Source: VXPW01 sp965115815 (GTDB lineage: Bacteria > Pseudomonadota > Alphaproteobacteria > TMED109). Taken from it: a stretch of 64,000 bases of DNA. Made by a program: the position numbers and the translations under genes. This document shows positions 9,751 to 19,230 of this stretch, one piece after another (within the stretch, counting starts at the first letter, position 1; every line of letters begins with the position of its first letter). The notes below the pieces were generated by a model. That model did not search any database and was not told where the DNA came from. It was given only the letters and a program-made list of their open reading frames with translations. The stretch lies in contig OZ220465.1 in the NCBI GenBank assembly GCA_965115815.1, forward strand, positions 1,674,001 to 1,738,000. The letters run 5' to 3'.

Positions 9751-10693
9751 ACGCTTGCTCCCGGCGTTTTCTTCCTCGGGATCGGGCGCCGTCCGTGGAC
9801 CGCCGGGGTGCCGACCGGCCCCAGCACGGGTGCCCGGAGGGTGCGGAGCTCGCAGGACAGGGCGATTTCGTGGCACTGCAGCTGCGGATCGAGTCTCTCT
9901 CGTTGCGGTCAGTCGGCGAGGGGCCGTTGAGCGTGCGGATCAGAGGTCGGAATCGGCCGATGGATCCCGCGCGGCCATCCGGGCTTTCCCTGCGGAAGTG
10001 CAACGATTCGATGTCGCCCGCCCCCGGAATTCCAGCACCGTCTGGCCCCGGGCCAGCGGTCCGCACATTCCGGGCGGTTTCTTCCGCCCACCGCGATCCG
10101 GTGACGACATCCGGCAACTGGACTGGTAGGGGTCACGGATGGCCGTTTTCGCCATCGGAAACGATTCAAGGATCCCTGTCAGGTCCGTCTCTGGGTTCTT
10201 CCCTATGCGACTTCCACCCGCTCGCAGGCGCAAGCGTTCCACCGGATGCCGGTCCTGCTCTCGAATCGGGGTACGGGATCCACACCGGCGATCAACGGTA
10301 AGGGATGTCCGGTTGCTCCCGCGCTGCCCGAGCGCTGACGTTCCGGGGGGGCAGCCCTCCCGTCGCATGCGGGAAGGGTGGGTGCGGGGGTCGTGGCAAC
10401 ATCCCTCCTGCCCGGCAACCTGCGGCACCGTGCCGCCGCATTGCGACGCGACGTTCGGGATGAGGGATCCATGGTCGCCTCCGGTGCGCTAATCCGACCC
10501 CGGTTTCCTCGTTCCCCTCATCCTCCCGGAGGCGGTAGGTGAATCGGTCGCGGCGGGGTTTGCGGTTGTGCTGCAGCACGATCTGAGCAACCATGAGACC
10601 GTCGCCGGTTCGAGTTCGCCTCGTTGCTTGCCGGCAAGGCGCGCATGAGCAGTCCCCTCTCTGCCAACATCGCTGAGACACCGACTACCCTGG
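9751..10693. other. Gene-poor stretch before the first mobile-element cluster
   Basis: About 940 bp with no recognisable gene. Open frames exist on both strands but are low-complexity and unlike any family I know. Just after the mmsB-like stop, a short AACGC/GCGTT stem followed by TTTCTT (about 9750-9773) could be a weak terminator. The base composition and proximity to the MITE suggest decayed accessory DNA. Confidence 0.4.
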
Positions 10694-10699
10694 GAATTA

Positions 10700-10891
10700 G
10701 TGCCTGCACGGAAAATCACAACACATTGTATATGCAACCATATTTGGAATCTGGAGAACCGAAGATTCCTTCTTTGGGAGCATATGACGACATATTCCGC
10801 TGAAATCAGGCTGGATTCGATGAATCTTCGCCCTGTCAATATTGGACTTCCATTCATGTAATCAGACTCTTAGGGGTTTTCGGGCAGGCAC
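10700..10891. mobile_element. MITE copy 1 (192 bp), GTGCCTGC-type ends, 6-bp target duplication
   Basis: The element starts GTGCCTGCACGGAAAATC and ends in the inverted form CGGGCAGGCAC. It is flanked by identical 6-bp repeats GAATTA (10694-10699 and 10892-10897). Nearly the same 190-bp sequence recurs at 23727-23919 (opposite orientation) and 34213-34405. It is AT-rich compared with its surroundings and has no transposase. Its ends resemble those of the ISNCY-like element at 23.9-36.5 kb, which also makes 6-bp duplications, so that transposase may mobilise it (inference). Confidence 0.85.
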
Positions 10892-10917
10892 GAATTAGAG
10901 GGCGGCAGAGAGGAACC

Positions 10918-11396
10918 ATGATGAAGGCAGACCCGAATGTGGGCAGGGGGGTGTACCCCCTCGCCCCGCCGGCCTTGGGGGGCGCGCCCCCCAGGGCCGA
11001 GACCCCGCCGGCTCGGCGCGCTCCGGACCCGGAGGTTCTCGCCCAGCCGACCCGCCGCCGGTTCTCGGCCGAGTATCGACTGCGGATCGTCGAGGAAGCG
11101 GACCGCGGTCGCGAGCCGGGCGAGATCGGCCGCCTGCTGCGTCGCGAGGGGCTGTACCGCTCGCATCTGTCGACGTGGCGCAAGGCCCGCCGTCGGGGAG
11201 CGCTGCAGGGCCTGACGCCACGCAAGCGCGGTCCCAAGCCGGCGCCGTCCCCACCCCTCGGCGCCCAGGTTCGTCGGCTCGAGGCCCAGGTGGCGCGGCT
11301 GGAGAAGGAGCTGGCTACGGCCCCTACGATTCTGGAAGTCCAGGGAAACGTTGCCGGGCTGCTGGGATTCAGCCTCCGCGACGGGAAGGACTGCGG
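10918..11396 (+). pseudogene. IS3-family OrfA (helix-turn-helix protein), no stop at the usual place
   Basis: OrfA of IS3 elements recognises the ends and supplies the N-terminal part of the transposase through a -1 frameshift. The HTH region is clear (RRRFSAEYRLRIVEEADRG, then GEIGRLLRREGLYRSHLSTWR, about residues 40-85). It is followed by a leucine-zipper-like stretch (LGAQVRRLEAQVARLEKEL, about 115-135). The expected OrfA end falls near 11396, but the frame stays open to 11985. The proline-rich first 35 residues (after MMKAD) are unlike the family. I treat it as degenerate. Confidence 0.6.
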
Positions 11397-12386
11397 ATGG
11401 CCGCCACTTCCCTCGCTCGGCCGGTCGGCATGGCGCCGGCCGGTCGGGCGCTGGGGGTGTCCCGGGCCCCGTTCTCCCGCCGCCGGAGGCCCGCTCCCGG
11501 GCATCCGCAGCCCCGTACGACGCCCGCCCGGGCCCGGAGCGAGGGGGAGCGGGAGCAGGTCCTCGACCGGCTCGCCTCCCCGCGTTTCGTCGGTCGTTCC
11601 CCGGCCGAGGTCGTGGCTACGCTGCTCGACGAAGGGCGGTACCTGTGCTCGGAGCGCACGAGGTACCGCATCCTCTCCGTCGGGCAGCCGGTGCGGGAAC
11701 GGCGCAACCCGCGCACCCACCCACGCTACGCCAAGCCCGAACTCGTCGCCCGCGCCCCGAACCCGGTCGGGTCCTGGGACCTCACACGGCTGCTTGGGCC
11801 GAAGACCGGGTCTTCCTTCTACCTCTACGTGCTGCTTGATCTCTTCCGCCGCTACGGGGTGGGATGGAGGGTCGCCGAGCGCGAGAGCGCGGCCCTGGCC
11901 AGCCGGCGGATCGAGGAGTCGTGTCTCAAGCAGGGGATCCAGCCCCGGGTGCGGACCCTGCACTCGGACCGCGGCGCCCCCATGACCCGCCCGTGCACCG
12001 CGCAACTCCTCGCCCAGCTCGGCATCACCCGCTCGCTCAGCCGCCCCAAGGTCCGCGACGACCACCCCTTCTCGGAGGCACCGTTCCAGACCTTGAAGTA
12101 CCACCCCGGGTTCCCCGGGCGCTTCCCGGACCGGACGGCCGCCCTCGCCTTCGGTCGATCCTTCTTCCCTTGGTACAACACCGAGCATCACCATGCCGGC
12201 CTCGCGATGCTCACCCCTGATGATGTCCACCACGGCCGCGCCCGGCACCGGATCGAGCAACGCCGGCGCACCTTGAGCCAAGCTTGGGGCCGGCACCCGG
12301 AACGGTTCGTCCAGGGGAAACCGACACCGCGGGCGCTCCCCGAAACGGTCTGGATCCACCCGCCGAAGGCCACCCCTACCGTGGGA
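11397..12386 (+). pseudogene. IS3-family OrfB (DDE integrase domain), runs past its natural end
   Basis: The DDE transposase domain is recognisable. SWDLTRLLGP gives the first Asp, HSDRGAPM the second, and DDHPFSEAPF the Glu, followed by FFPWYNTEHHHAGL and a C-terminal WIHPPK. Family-like sequence ends near 12386. The frame then stays open to 12836, antisense to the neighbouring nuclease gene, so the natural stop is lost. Several family-invariant residues look replaced by T-to-G or A-to-C changes: Gly (GGG) for the usual Trp before SWD, Arg (AGG) for Met in GWRVAERE, and Pro (CCG) for Gln in NPVG. The catalytic triad is intact, but activity is doubtful. Confidence 0.65.
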
Positions 12387-12525
12387 GATGCTCAGTACAT
12401 GACAACCCTTGCTGTCTCAACGGCGTTGACAGATTCCGGTCCAAGAGGTTGGTTCCGGATGGGACAGGGCTGTTCGCACCAGCCTTCGTTCGAGGGTTCC
12501 GCTCGAGTCGGAACGCGCGGCTTCA

Positions 12526-14247
12526 CTACCGGTTTCGATCGGGAAAGTCGATACGCCAAGCGGCCGCTGCGCTTCTTGCCATGGCCTCCTGGCGGGCCTC
12601 GATCGTTTCCGGCGTCCACTCTGCGTATCTGCGCGCGATGGTCTGGGTCGTCTGAAAGCGGCTGTTCGCAAACACGGCCCGCTTGGTTTCGTAGTCGGCA
12701 TTGCCGATGTCGCGATTCGGGCCCGCTTCCAGCAACGCCATATTGCCGAGGCGCGATGTCTGCGCGTCCAGGGTTTCTTCGCCGAATCGGTTCCACCCGT
12801 CTTCCGGATTCAGCGGACAGATATGTTCCAAGGTGATGCGGCTGTCCTCGAAGTCGAGGCGATGGCCCGATTCCTGCTGCTCCAATCGGAACAGAATATA
12901 GCGAACGACCCGCTTGTTTCGCGTCTGCGCAATGCCGATGGACTTCTCGCCGAAGCTCATCCGGAATCGATCGTCGTCGGGATACACCGGCCGCAGGCTG
13001 ACCAGGATGTCCGAGATCGAGGAATGATCGCCCCTCGAAATCCTCCGAGCTTCCCCATGGTAGATCCGCTCCTGATCGCTTCCGTGCAGGCCGCCGATGA
13101 CGTTGTAGCGGAAGGAGAGGATCACGATGGATTCCAGCAATCTCTCGAAATCCGCATCGTCCAGGGTACGCCGGGCAGCCACCAGCAGCGGGAAAGGCTG
13201 GCGGACACTGAACATGCGAAGGATCCGGGCACGTTGCTTCCATTCGACAGGCCAGTCGGATCCGTCCGGTTGCGTCAGCGCCAGATAGGTTTCGATATCG
13301 GCTTGGAGATCCTGCAGGAGCGAAAACGCGTCTCCTCTGTCCCGGATTTGGGCGCGGACGGTCTTGAACAGGTCCGACAATCGGACGGTCGTTCTCCGGC
13401 TGATCCAGTGGACACGCAGGAAATCCGGAAAACTCTCCTCCCCAAGCCTTCCCACGATTCCATTCCAGCGATCTTCCAGCGTCTGGATCTCACGCTCATG
13501 TTCGTTTTGGCGGTGCAGGAGCGAGAACAGGTAATTCTTCAAGAGATCGGTCGCCGAGAGCTTCACACCCCGCGCATTCAGTGTTTCGAATACCCGATAG
13601 GCGTTCAGTTCATCGGTGACGGTGATGACGGTGAAGAGCAGTTTGTCGCTCATTCCGTCGATCAGTCGCACGACCGCCAGACCGAGATCTGCCTCTTTCC
13701 CTAGGTACTCCTGGAAACGGCGGTCAAACCATTCGAACGCCTTGCGCATAGCATGTTCCGACCTTCTGAATCCCCGTTTCGGCAAAGGTGATGTCAGGGG
13801 AACCAGGTAGGTCTGGAAATAATGGTCATTATTCCGGTTCAGTGTCAGCTTGGTTTTCGGCACCAGCGTTACCGGATCCAAGTATCCGATATAGCCCTGT
13901 CGCAGACTTTCAAGCCTCTTTCGGGTGTTGTCGGTGTCCCGCCCCTCGTCCAACAGGGTGCGCAATTGCCGCAAGGCGGCCAGCACAAGAATGCTCAGTG
14001 TGGTCAGGCGTTGTTGCCCGTCAATGATGTCGAACCGCTTGCCGTCCTCCGACTGCAGGACGAGATAGCCCATATAATGGGCCGGCTCCCCCTCCGGGCG
14101 CATGACCTCGCGAATGTCGTGCCAGAGGTCATCCCACTCTTCTTCACCCCAGCTGTAGTCGCGCTGGAACGGCGGCACCCGGTAGAGCAGGCCGTTGCCC
14201 ATCAACTGACGCCACGTGCTGTTGCTGGTGGTGAAATTGGTAGGCAT
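12526..14247 (-). CDS. DUF262/DUF1524 (GmrSD-like) putative defence nuclease
   Basis: This 573-residue protein combines an N-terminal DUF262 domain with a C-terminal DUF1524 HNH domain. DUF262 carries FDIIDGQQRLTTLSIL near residue 75 (ParB-like nucleotidase fold), followed by RVFETLNARGVKLSATDLLKN. The HNH domain carries ITLEHICPLNPEDGW near residue 490. This architecture is that of GmrSD type IV restriction enzymes and of SspE-like effectors, which attack modified phage DNA. I chose the Met at 14247 (MPTNFTTSNSTW), which opens the DUF262 fold; the frame extends 28 codons further. Its GC content is lower than that of neighbours and it sits beside an IS element, both signs of horizontal transfer. 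No partner gene is adjacent. Confidence 0.85.
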   Translation of the reverse strand: MPTNFTTSNSTWRQLMGNGLLYRVPPFQRDYSWGEEEWDDLWHDIREVMRPEGEPAHYMGYLVLQSEDGKRFDIIDGQQRLTTLSILVLAALRQLRTLLDEGRDTDNTRKRLESLRQGYIGYLDPVTLVPKTKLTLNRNNDHYFQTYLVPLTSPLPKRGFRRSEHAMRKAFEWFDRRFQEYLGKEADLGLAVVRLIDGMSDKLLFTVITVTDELNAYRVFETLNARGVKLSATDLLKNYLFSLLHRQNEHEREIQTLEDRWNGIVGRLGEESFPDFLRVHWISRRTTVRLSDLFKTVRAQIRDRGDAFSLLQDLQADIETYLALTQPDGSDWPVEWKQRARILRMFSVRQPFPLLVAARRTLDDADFERLLESIVILSFRYNVIGGLHGSDQERIYHGEARRISRGDHSSISDILVSLRPVYPDDDRFRMSFGEKSIGIAQTRNKRVVRYILFRLEQQESGHRLDFEDSRITLEHICPLNPEDGWNRFGEETLDAQTSRLGNMALLEAGPNRDIGNADYETKRAVFANSRFQTTQTIARRYAEWTPETIEARQEAMARSAAAAWRIDFPDRNR

Positions 14248-14485
14248 TCGTGTGCAGACTTGCCGAAAACGCCGCCTCGGTCCGTGACCCGGAATTCGAA
14301 GTACCGTAGGCGGGTCGGCCGGTCGTCGCAAGCCTTGCTCGGCAACCGCTCCCCGACACTGCAGTGCGTACCGTGATCGTGCAGCCTGTGTTCCGGATCC
14401 CTTGTGCCGTCACCGTCACGGAACCCGACGGCACCTCTGTGCAGGCCCGGCGCATGGGGCGGAGCGGGTGGGGCCTCCCCCGAAG

Positions 14486-15706
14486 TTAGCGACTGAACGC
14501 TTGGATGCCCGTCTGCGTCCGGCCCAGCACCAGCGCGTGGATGTCGTGGGTGCCCTCGTAGGTATTGACGGCTTCCAGGTTGACGACGTGCCGGATCACC
14601 GGGTAGTCGTCGACAATTCCGTTTCCGCCGTGGATATCGCGCGCTTGGCGGGCGATGTCGAGCGCCTTGCCGGCATTGTTGCGCTTGATCAGGGACAGCA
14701 TTTCCGGGGAGAAGCGTCCGGCTTCCTTCAAGCGGCCGACCCGCAATGCCGCCTGCAGGCCGAGCGCGATTTCGGTCTGCATGTCCGCCAGCTTCCTCTG
14801 CACCAACTGGTAGGCGCCGATGGGACGCCCGAACTGTTCGCGTTCGAGGGCGTAGGACCGGGCCGCGTGCCAGCACGCCTCGGCTGCGCCGAGGCACCCC
14901 CAGGCGATTCCGTACCGGGCACTGTTGAGGGACGAGAAGGGTCCCTTCAGACCTCGGGCCCCGGGCAGGCGGTGATCGTCGGCCACGAACACGTCGTCCA
15001 TGTGGATCATTCCCGTGCTGGAGGTGCGAAACGCGACCTTGCCCTCGATGCCCGGAGTGGCGAGGCTCCCCTGGGCATCGCGCTCGAAGACGAAGCCGCC
15101 GATCACGCCGTCATCGTCCTTGGCCCAGATCAGGAACAGGTCCGCGATCGGAGCGTTGGTAATCCAGTTCTTGGCGCCGGAGATTCGCCAACCGCCGTCT
15201 ACCCGTCGGGCCCGCGTATTCATGCTGCCGGGATCCGATCCATGGTCCGGCTCGGTCAGACCGAAACAGGCGATCAGCTCGGCCTGCCGCAGCTTAGGGA
15301 GGTATCGGCGCCTGAGCGCCTCGGAACCGAAGCGGTGGATCGCCGGCATGACCAGGCTCGATTGCACGCTGAGTGCGGAGCGGTAGCCCGAATCGACGCG
15401 CTCGATCTCGCGGGCGACCAGCCCGTACGTCACCCAGCCGACCCCGGCGCAGCCGTAGCCTTCCAGTGTGGCCCCCAGCAGGCCGAGACGGGCGTACTCC
15501 CGATAGATGTCGCGGTCGAACGTTTCGGTGCGAAAGCTGTCCCGGACCCGGGCTGCCAGCTGGTCTTGGGCGTATTCGCGCACCGAATCGCGCATCATCC
15601 GCTCATCCGGGGTCAGCTGGTCGTCGAGCAGCAGGGGATCGGCCCAGTCGAACCCGGTCTGGCGGGGCGGCGGTACGGTGGCCGGAGCGGCGGTGGTCGC
15701 GGACAT
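14486..15706 (-). CDS. gcdH: Acyl-CoA dehydrogenase, probably glutaryl-CoA dehydrogenase
   Basis: This FAD enzyme would oxidise and decarboxylate glutaryl-CoA to crotonyl-CoA in lysine, tryptophan and aromatic degradation. The 406-residue length is normal. Landmarks include ACFGLTEPDHGSDPGSMNT (FAD and substrate binding) and ISGAKNWITNAPIADL. The C-terminal block NTYEGTHDIHALVLGR carries the catalytic glutamate and is characteristic of GcdH rather than other acyl-CoA dehydrogenases. An AGGAGG lies about 12 bp before the ATG. Flanked by an unrelated secreted protein gene, it appears to be its own unit. Confidence 0.92.
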   Translation of the reverse strand: MSATTAAPATVPPPRQTGFDWADPLLLDDQLTPDERMMRDSVREYAQDQLAARVRDSFRTETFDRDIYREYARLGLLGATLEGYGCAGVGWVTYGLVAREIERVDSGYRSALSVQSSLVMPAIHRFGSEALRRRYLPKLRQAELIACFGLTEPDHGSDPGSMNTRARRVDGGWRISGAKNWITNAPIADLFLIWAKDDDGVIGGFVFERDAQGSLATPGIEGKVAFRTSSTGMIHMDDVFVADDHRLPGARGLKGPFSSLNSARYGIAWGCLGAAEACWHAARSYALEREQFGRPIGAYQLVQRKLADMQTEIALGLQAALRVGRLKEAGRFSPEMLSLIKRNNAGKALDIARQARDIHGGNGIVDDYPVIRHVVNLEAVNTYEGTHDIHALVLGRTQTGIQAFSR

Positions 15707-15722
15707 CTGTCGAAAGAACCTC

Positions 15723-16331
15723 CTAGAAACGAAGCGAATTCGCGATGGCAGACAACTGGCGATAGCGGTGGCGGTTCTGCGCCTGCACGGTCACCGAGTA
15801 CCAGCTGGATCCGGCCTCCTGCACCCGCATCAGCAGACGACTGCTGGTGCCGCCCAGCCGGAAGGCGCAGTCCACCTCGACTCTCCGGCCTGCGGCATTG
15901 TACGATTCGCTGGGCTCCCCGCAGAACCGGTGGGGTTGCTCGGCCATCAGCGACAGGGTCGCGTGCACCGATGCGGCGCCGCGTTCCTGGTCGTGGATGC
16001 CGGCCTCGGCGTACGGGTGGTCCGGGTCGAACAGGATGAGAGCCGCTTCCGCGACCGTGGCCGTCTCTGCGGAGACGCGGTCGAGAAGCCATTGCCGGGG
16101 GTCCGCGACGGTGTGTTCGACCACCGCCACGTCGAGCCGGGTGAGGGTCGGGAAGGGACCCGGCTGGCGGGGCCCGATCCGGAAGAGGCCGAGCAGCCCC
16201 GAATGGATGTCGAGGCTCAGGGAGTGCCGGGTCAGGTCCGCCGGAAGGTTCGAGAGGTCGGCGGCGGCGGTCGCCGGAGCCAGGGCCGCGGCCGCCGCGG
16301 CCGCGGCGAGCGCCCGTCCGATCCTAGCCAC
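15723..16331 (-). CDS. Secreted protein of unknown function
   Basis: I place the start at a GTG at 16329-16331, which overlaps the end of the dihydroorotase gene by 8 bp and gives 202 residues. The N terminus is a classic signal peptide: a basic start (VARIGRAL), an alanine-rich core and an AAA-type cleavage site before DLSNLP. The mature part is predicted to be mostly beta and has two cysteines (FCGEP and VDCAF) that may pair. No domain is recognised. Its overlap with pyrC suggests cotranscription rather than a shared function. The frame is open to 16400, so a longer form is possible. Confidence 0.7.
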   Translation of the reverse strand: MARIGRALAAAAAAAALAPATAAADLSNLPADLTRHSLSLDIHSGLLGLFRIGPRQPGPFPTLTRLDVAVVEHTVADPRQWLLDRVSAETATVAEAALILFDPDHPYAEAGIHDQERGAASVHATLSLMAEQPHRFCGEPSESYNAAGRRVEVDCAFRLGGTSSRLLMRVQEAGSSWYSVTVQAQNRHRYRQLSAIANSLRF

Positions 16332-17661
16332 CGTCCGGGCCGGCGAATGCGACCGGCCGGCCGGCGGGCGCGTCCAGCACTTCGTCTTCGCGCATGGCAA
16401 GGTGCCCCCGGACGAAGGTCATCACCGGCCAGCCCCGGACGGTCTTCCCGTCGAACGGGGTCCAGCCGGCCGGCGAAGCGATCCAGTCATTGCGGATCGT
16501 GCGGGTAGCGTCGAGATCGACGATCGTGAAGTCGGCGTCGTAGCCCACGGCCAGGGCCCCCTTGCGTCGGGCGCCGTAGATGCGCGCCGGAGCCCCGGCG
16601 ATCAGGTCGGCCAGGCGTTCCAGGGTCAGCCGGCCCTGCCGCACGTGATTCAGCATGATCGGAAGCAGGGTCTGCGTCCCGGGCATGCCGGACGGACTGC
16701 GGGGGTAGGGCAGGGCCTTCTCGGCCAGGGTGTGCGGGGCGTGATCGGACCCGATCACGTCGATGATGCCGCCGCGAATGCCGTCTTCCCACAGCGCGTC
16801 CTGGTGGGTCCGGTCCCGAACGGGTGGGTTCATCTGGGCCCGGGCGCCGAGTTCCCGGTAGCATTGCGGCGCCGTCAGGGTGAGATGATTGGGCGTGGCT
16901 TCCGCGGTTGCGATGTCCCGGGCGGCGGCGAGGAGCGGCAGTTCGTCGGCGGTCGAAACGTGCAGGATGTGGACGGGTCGGCCTGCGTTCCGGGCGAGAT
17001 CCAGGATGCGGCGGGTCGCCCGGAAGGACGAGACCGGATCCCGCACGTCGGGATGCGCGGCGACGCCCGCATCTTCCGGAACCCGCGCCAGACGTTCCCG
17101 GAGCCGCTCTTCATCTTCCGCGTGCACGGCGCACCGGCGCGTGCCGGACGACAGCACTCGGGCCAGCGAGGCGTCGTCCGGAACCAGCAAGGTGCCGGTC
17201 GAGCTGCCCATGAAGATCTTGACTCCGGCGCAGCCCGGCAGGCATTCCAGCTCGGCCAAGTCTTCAATGTTGTCGGGGCTGGCTCCGACGAAGAAGGCGT
17301 GGTCGGTCCAAGCCCGCCCGCGCGCCCGGCGGAGCTTGTCCTCGAGCGCAGCCGCGGTTGTCGTGGGGGGAGACGTGTTCGGCATTTCGAACACCGTGCA
17401 GACTCCGCCGAGCACCGCGGCCCGGGTTCCGGATTCGATCGTCTCCTTGTGCTCGTGCCCCGGTTCCCGGAAATGCACCTGGCTGTCGATCACGCCCGGC
17501 AGCACGGTCAGCCCGTCGATCCGGATTTCGCGGCCGCCGGACGCATCGCGGCCGATGGCGACGATGGCTCCGTCCCGAAAGGCGATGTTCGCCCGCCGGA
17601 TGCCGTCCCGGGTGACGATCGTCCCGCCGGTCAGGACCGTCGTTTCGGACGAGGTGGTCAC
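16324..17661 (-). CDS. pyrC: Dihydroorotase (class I, PyrC/PyrX-like)
   Basis: Dihydroorotase closes N-carbamoyl-aspartate to dihydroorotate in pyrimidine synthesis. The 445-residue amidohydrolase shows the metal motif DSQVHFREPGHEHKE, the site of the carboxylated lysine (GVKIFMGSS), the second His pair region (HAEDEERL and HILHVSTADE) and the catalytic Asp in GSDHAPHT. All expected metal ligands are present, apart from Gln in QVHF where many relatives have D-x-H. Related hydantoinases or allantoinases are the alternative, but the HFREPG and EMPNTSPP blocks favour dihydroorotase. No pyrB is adjacent. Confidence 0.9.
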   Translation of the reverse strand: MTTSSETTVLTGGTIVTRDGIRRANIAFRDGAIVAIGRDASGGREIRIDGLTVLPGVIDSQVHFREPGHEHKETIESGTRAAVLGGVCTVFEMPNTSPPTTTAAALEDKLRRARGRAWTDHAFFVGASPDNIEDLAELECLPGCAGVKIFMGSSTGTLLVPDDASLARVLSSGTRRCAVHAEDEERLRERLARVPEDAGVAAHPDVRDPVSSFRATRRILDLARNAGRPVHILHVSTADELPLLAAARDIATAEATPNHLTLTAPQCYRELGARAQMNPPVRDRTHQDALWEDGIRGGIIDVIGSDHAPHTLAEKALPYPRSPSGMPGTQTLLPIMLNHVRQGRLTLERLADLIAGAPARIYGARRKGALAVGYDADFTIVDLDATRTIRNDWIASPAGWTPFDGKTVRGWPVMTFVRGHLAMREDEVLDAPAGRPVAFAGPDGG

Positions 17662-17667
17662 GATCGG

Positions 17668-19230
17668 TCAGCGGCTTCGGGCCGGTGGCGGCCGCAGGAA
17701 TGCGGGTACGTCGTCGGAATTGGTGAAGAACTTCGGATGGCGGGCGGGGCGGCCGGTGTCCGGCGGCGGGCCGGCCGGCGGATTGCCGTCGGGCGGCGCG
17801 GAGCTGCGGCCGCGGGCGGCGCTCGAAGGGCGGCGATTCGCGGGCGCGGCGCCCGCGTCCGGCCGCTGCCGGCGCGATTGGTCGAGGGTCTCGCTCCAGG
17901 AAGCCGGCCGCCGGTGCGCCGGAGCGGCTTCGTGGTCGTCCCGCGTCCGGGCCGGCGTCGGCCGCCGGGCGGGTGCGGGGGCGAGGATGTTCGCCAAGGG
18001 GTGTCGGGATTCGTCCGAGTGTGGCACGGGATCGGCCACTGCTTTCCGACCGGTGCGGCGGTCGGTCCCGGTCCTGCCGTTCGCCGTCGCCGTGTCCTCC
18101 GCCGTCCGCCGAACCGGGATCTGCAGATTGATCAGTTTCTCGATGGCCTCGAGATGCTCGCGTTCTTTTGCCGTCGCGAGCGTGACCGAGGTTCCTCGGA
18201 CCCCGGCGCGGCCAGTCCGGCCAATATGGTGGACATAGTCCTCCGGCTGGGTCGGTACCTCGTAGTTGAAGACGTGGCTGATCCCGTGCACGTCGAGGCC
18301 CCGGCCCGCCACGTCGGTCGCGACCAGAACGCGGATCTTGCCGCCGCGGAACGCTTCCATCGTCTTCAGCCGGACCTGCTGCGGCATGTCCCCGTGCAGG
18401 GCATCGACCTCGATCCGTTCTCGGCGCAGGGATCGGACGAGGTCGTCGACGGTCCGCTTGCGGTTGCAGAACACCAATGCCGAATCGATGGCCGGGTTCC
18501 CCAGCAGAGTGCCGAGCACGCGATCCTTGTCGCGGCTTCCGCAATGGATCACCGACTGGTCGACCATGTCGGCCGTGGCGGCCGGAGGAGCGACGGAGAC
18601 CCGCTCAGGGCGTTGCAGGAAACGCTTGGCGATCTGCCCGATTTCCGGCGGCATGGTGGCCGACAGCATCATGGTCTGCCGTCGCGCCGGAAGCTTGGCG
18701 GCAATGCTCTCGATGGCCGGAATGAATCCCATGTCGAGCATCCGATCGGCTTCGTCGATCACGAGGAACTCGACGCCGATGAGGAGCAGCGCACCGCGAT
18801 CGAACAGGTCGAGCAGCCGTCCCGGCGTCGCGATCAGGATGTCCACGGGCTGGGCCGCACGCCGGACCTGAGGGCCGATGTTGACGCCGCCGATGAACAG
18901 TTCCGACGACAGGTTGACGTGCGCGGAAAACAGGTCGACCTGCTCCTGCACCTGAAGCGCAAGTTCCCGCACGGGTTCGAGCACCAAGGCGCGCGGCATC
19001 CGCGCGCGGGCCCGCCCGCCGGCGAGCCGGTTGATCATGGGCAGCGTGAAGGCGGCGGTCTTCCCGGTGCCGGTCTGGGCCGTGGCGAGGACATCCCGGC
19101 CCTCGACGGCGAGAGGGATGGCCGCCTGCTGGACCGGCGTCGGCGTGGTGAAGCCCGCGTCGCGGACCGCGCGCAGGATCGGTTCCGTCAGCCGGAACCG
19201 GTCGAAGGCGGAAACGGTTGGGCCGCTCAA
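17668..19230 (-). CDS. DEAD-box ATP-dependent RNA helicase (RhlE-like)
   Basis: This 520-residue cytoplasmic RNA helicase has the full motif set: Q motif region (FTTPTPVQQAAIP), Walker A AQTGTGKT near residue 51, VIDEADRMLDMGF (DEAD box), LSATMP, ATDVAGRGLDVHG and HHIGRTGRAG. A disordered basic, proline-rich tail of about 130 residues follows the helicase core, as in RhlE and other proteins of ribosome assembly or cold adaptation. Its ATG overlaps the parE stop by four bases, so it is probably translated from the parE transcript. Confidence 0.93.
   Translation of the reverse strand: MSGPTVSAFDRFRLTEPILRAVRDAGFTTPTPVQQAAIPLAVEGRDVLATAQTGTGKTAAFTLPMINRLAGGRARARMPRALVLEPVRELALQVQEQVDLFSAHVNLSSELFIGGVNIGPQVRRAAQPVDILIATPGRLLDLFDRGALLLIGVEFLVIDEADRMLDMGFIPAIESIAAKLPARRQTMMLSATMPPEIGQIAKRFLQRPERVSVAPPAATADMVDQSVIHCGSRDKDRVLGTLLGNPAIDSALVFCNRKRTVDDLVRSLRRERIEVDALHGDMPQQVRLKTMEAFRGGKIRVLVATDVAGRGLDVHGISHVFNYEVPTQPEDYVHHIGRTGRAGVRGTSVTLATAKEREHLEAIEKLINLQIPVRRTAEDTATANGRTGTDRRTGRKAVADPVPHSDESRHPLANILAPAPARRPTPARTRDDHEAAPAHRRPASWSETLDQSRRQRPDAGAAPANRRPSSAARGRSSAPPDGNPPAGPPPDTGRPARHPKFFTNSDDVPAFLRPPPARSR

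Larger units (their letters stand above)
10898..12440 (+). mobile_element. Decaying IS3-family insertion sequence
   Basis: This region holds an orfA/orfB pair of the IS3 type directly after MITE copy 1. The right end is probably near TGTCTCAACGGCGTTGACAG (about 12413-12432), which resembles IS3-family termini. I find no matching left terminus, so the left end may have been lost when the MITE inserted or by deletion. No target duplication is visible. Confidence 0.65.

Noticed and set aside
12387..12836. C-terminal extension of the IS3 OrfB
   Set aside because: Family similarity stops near 12386; the remainder is antisense to the DUF262 nuclease gene.
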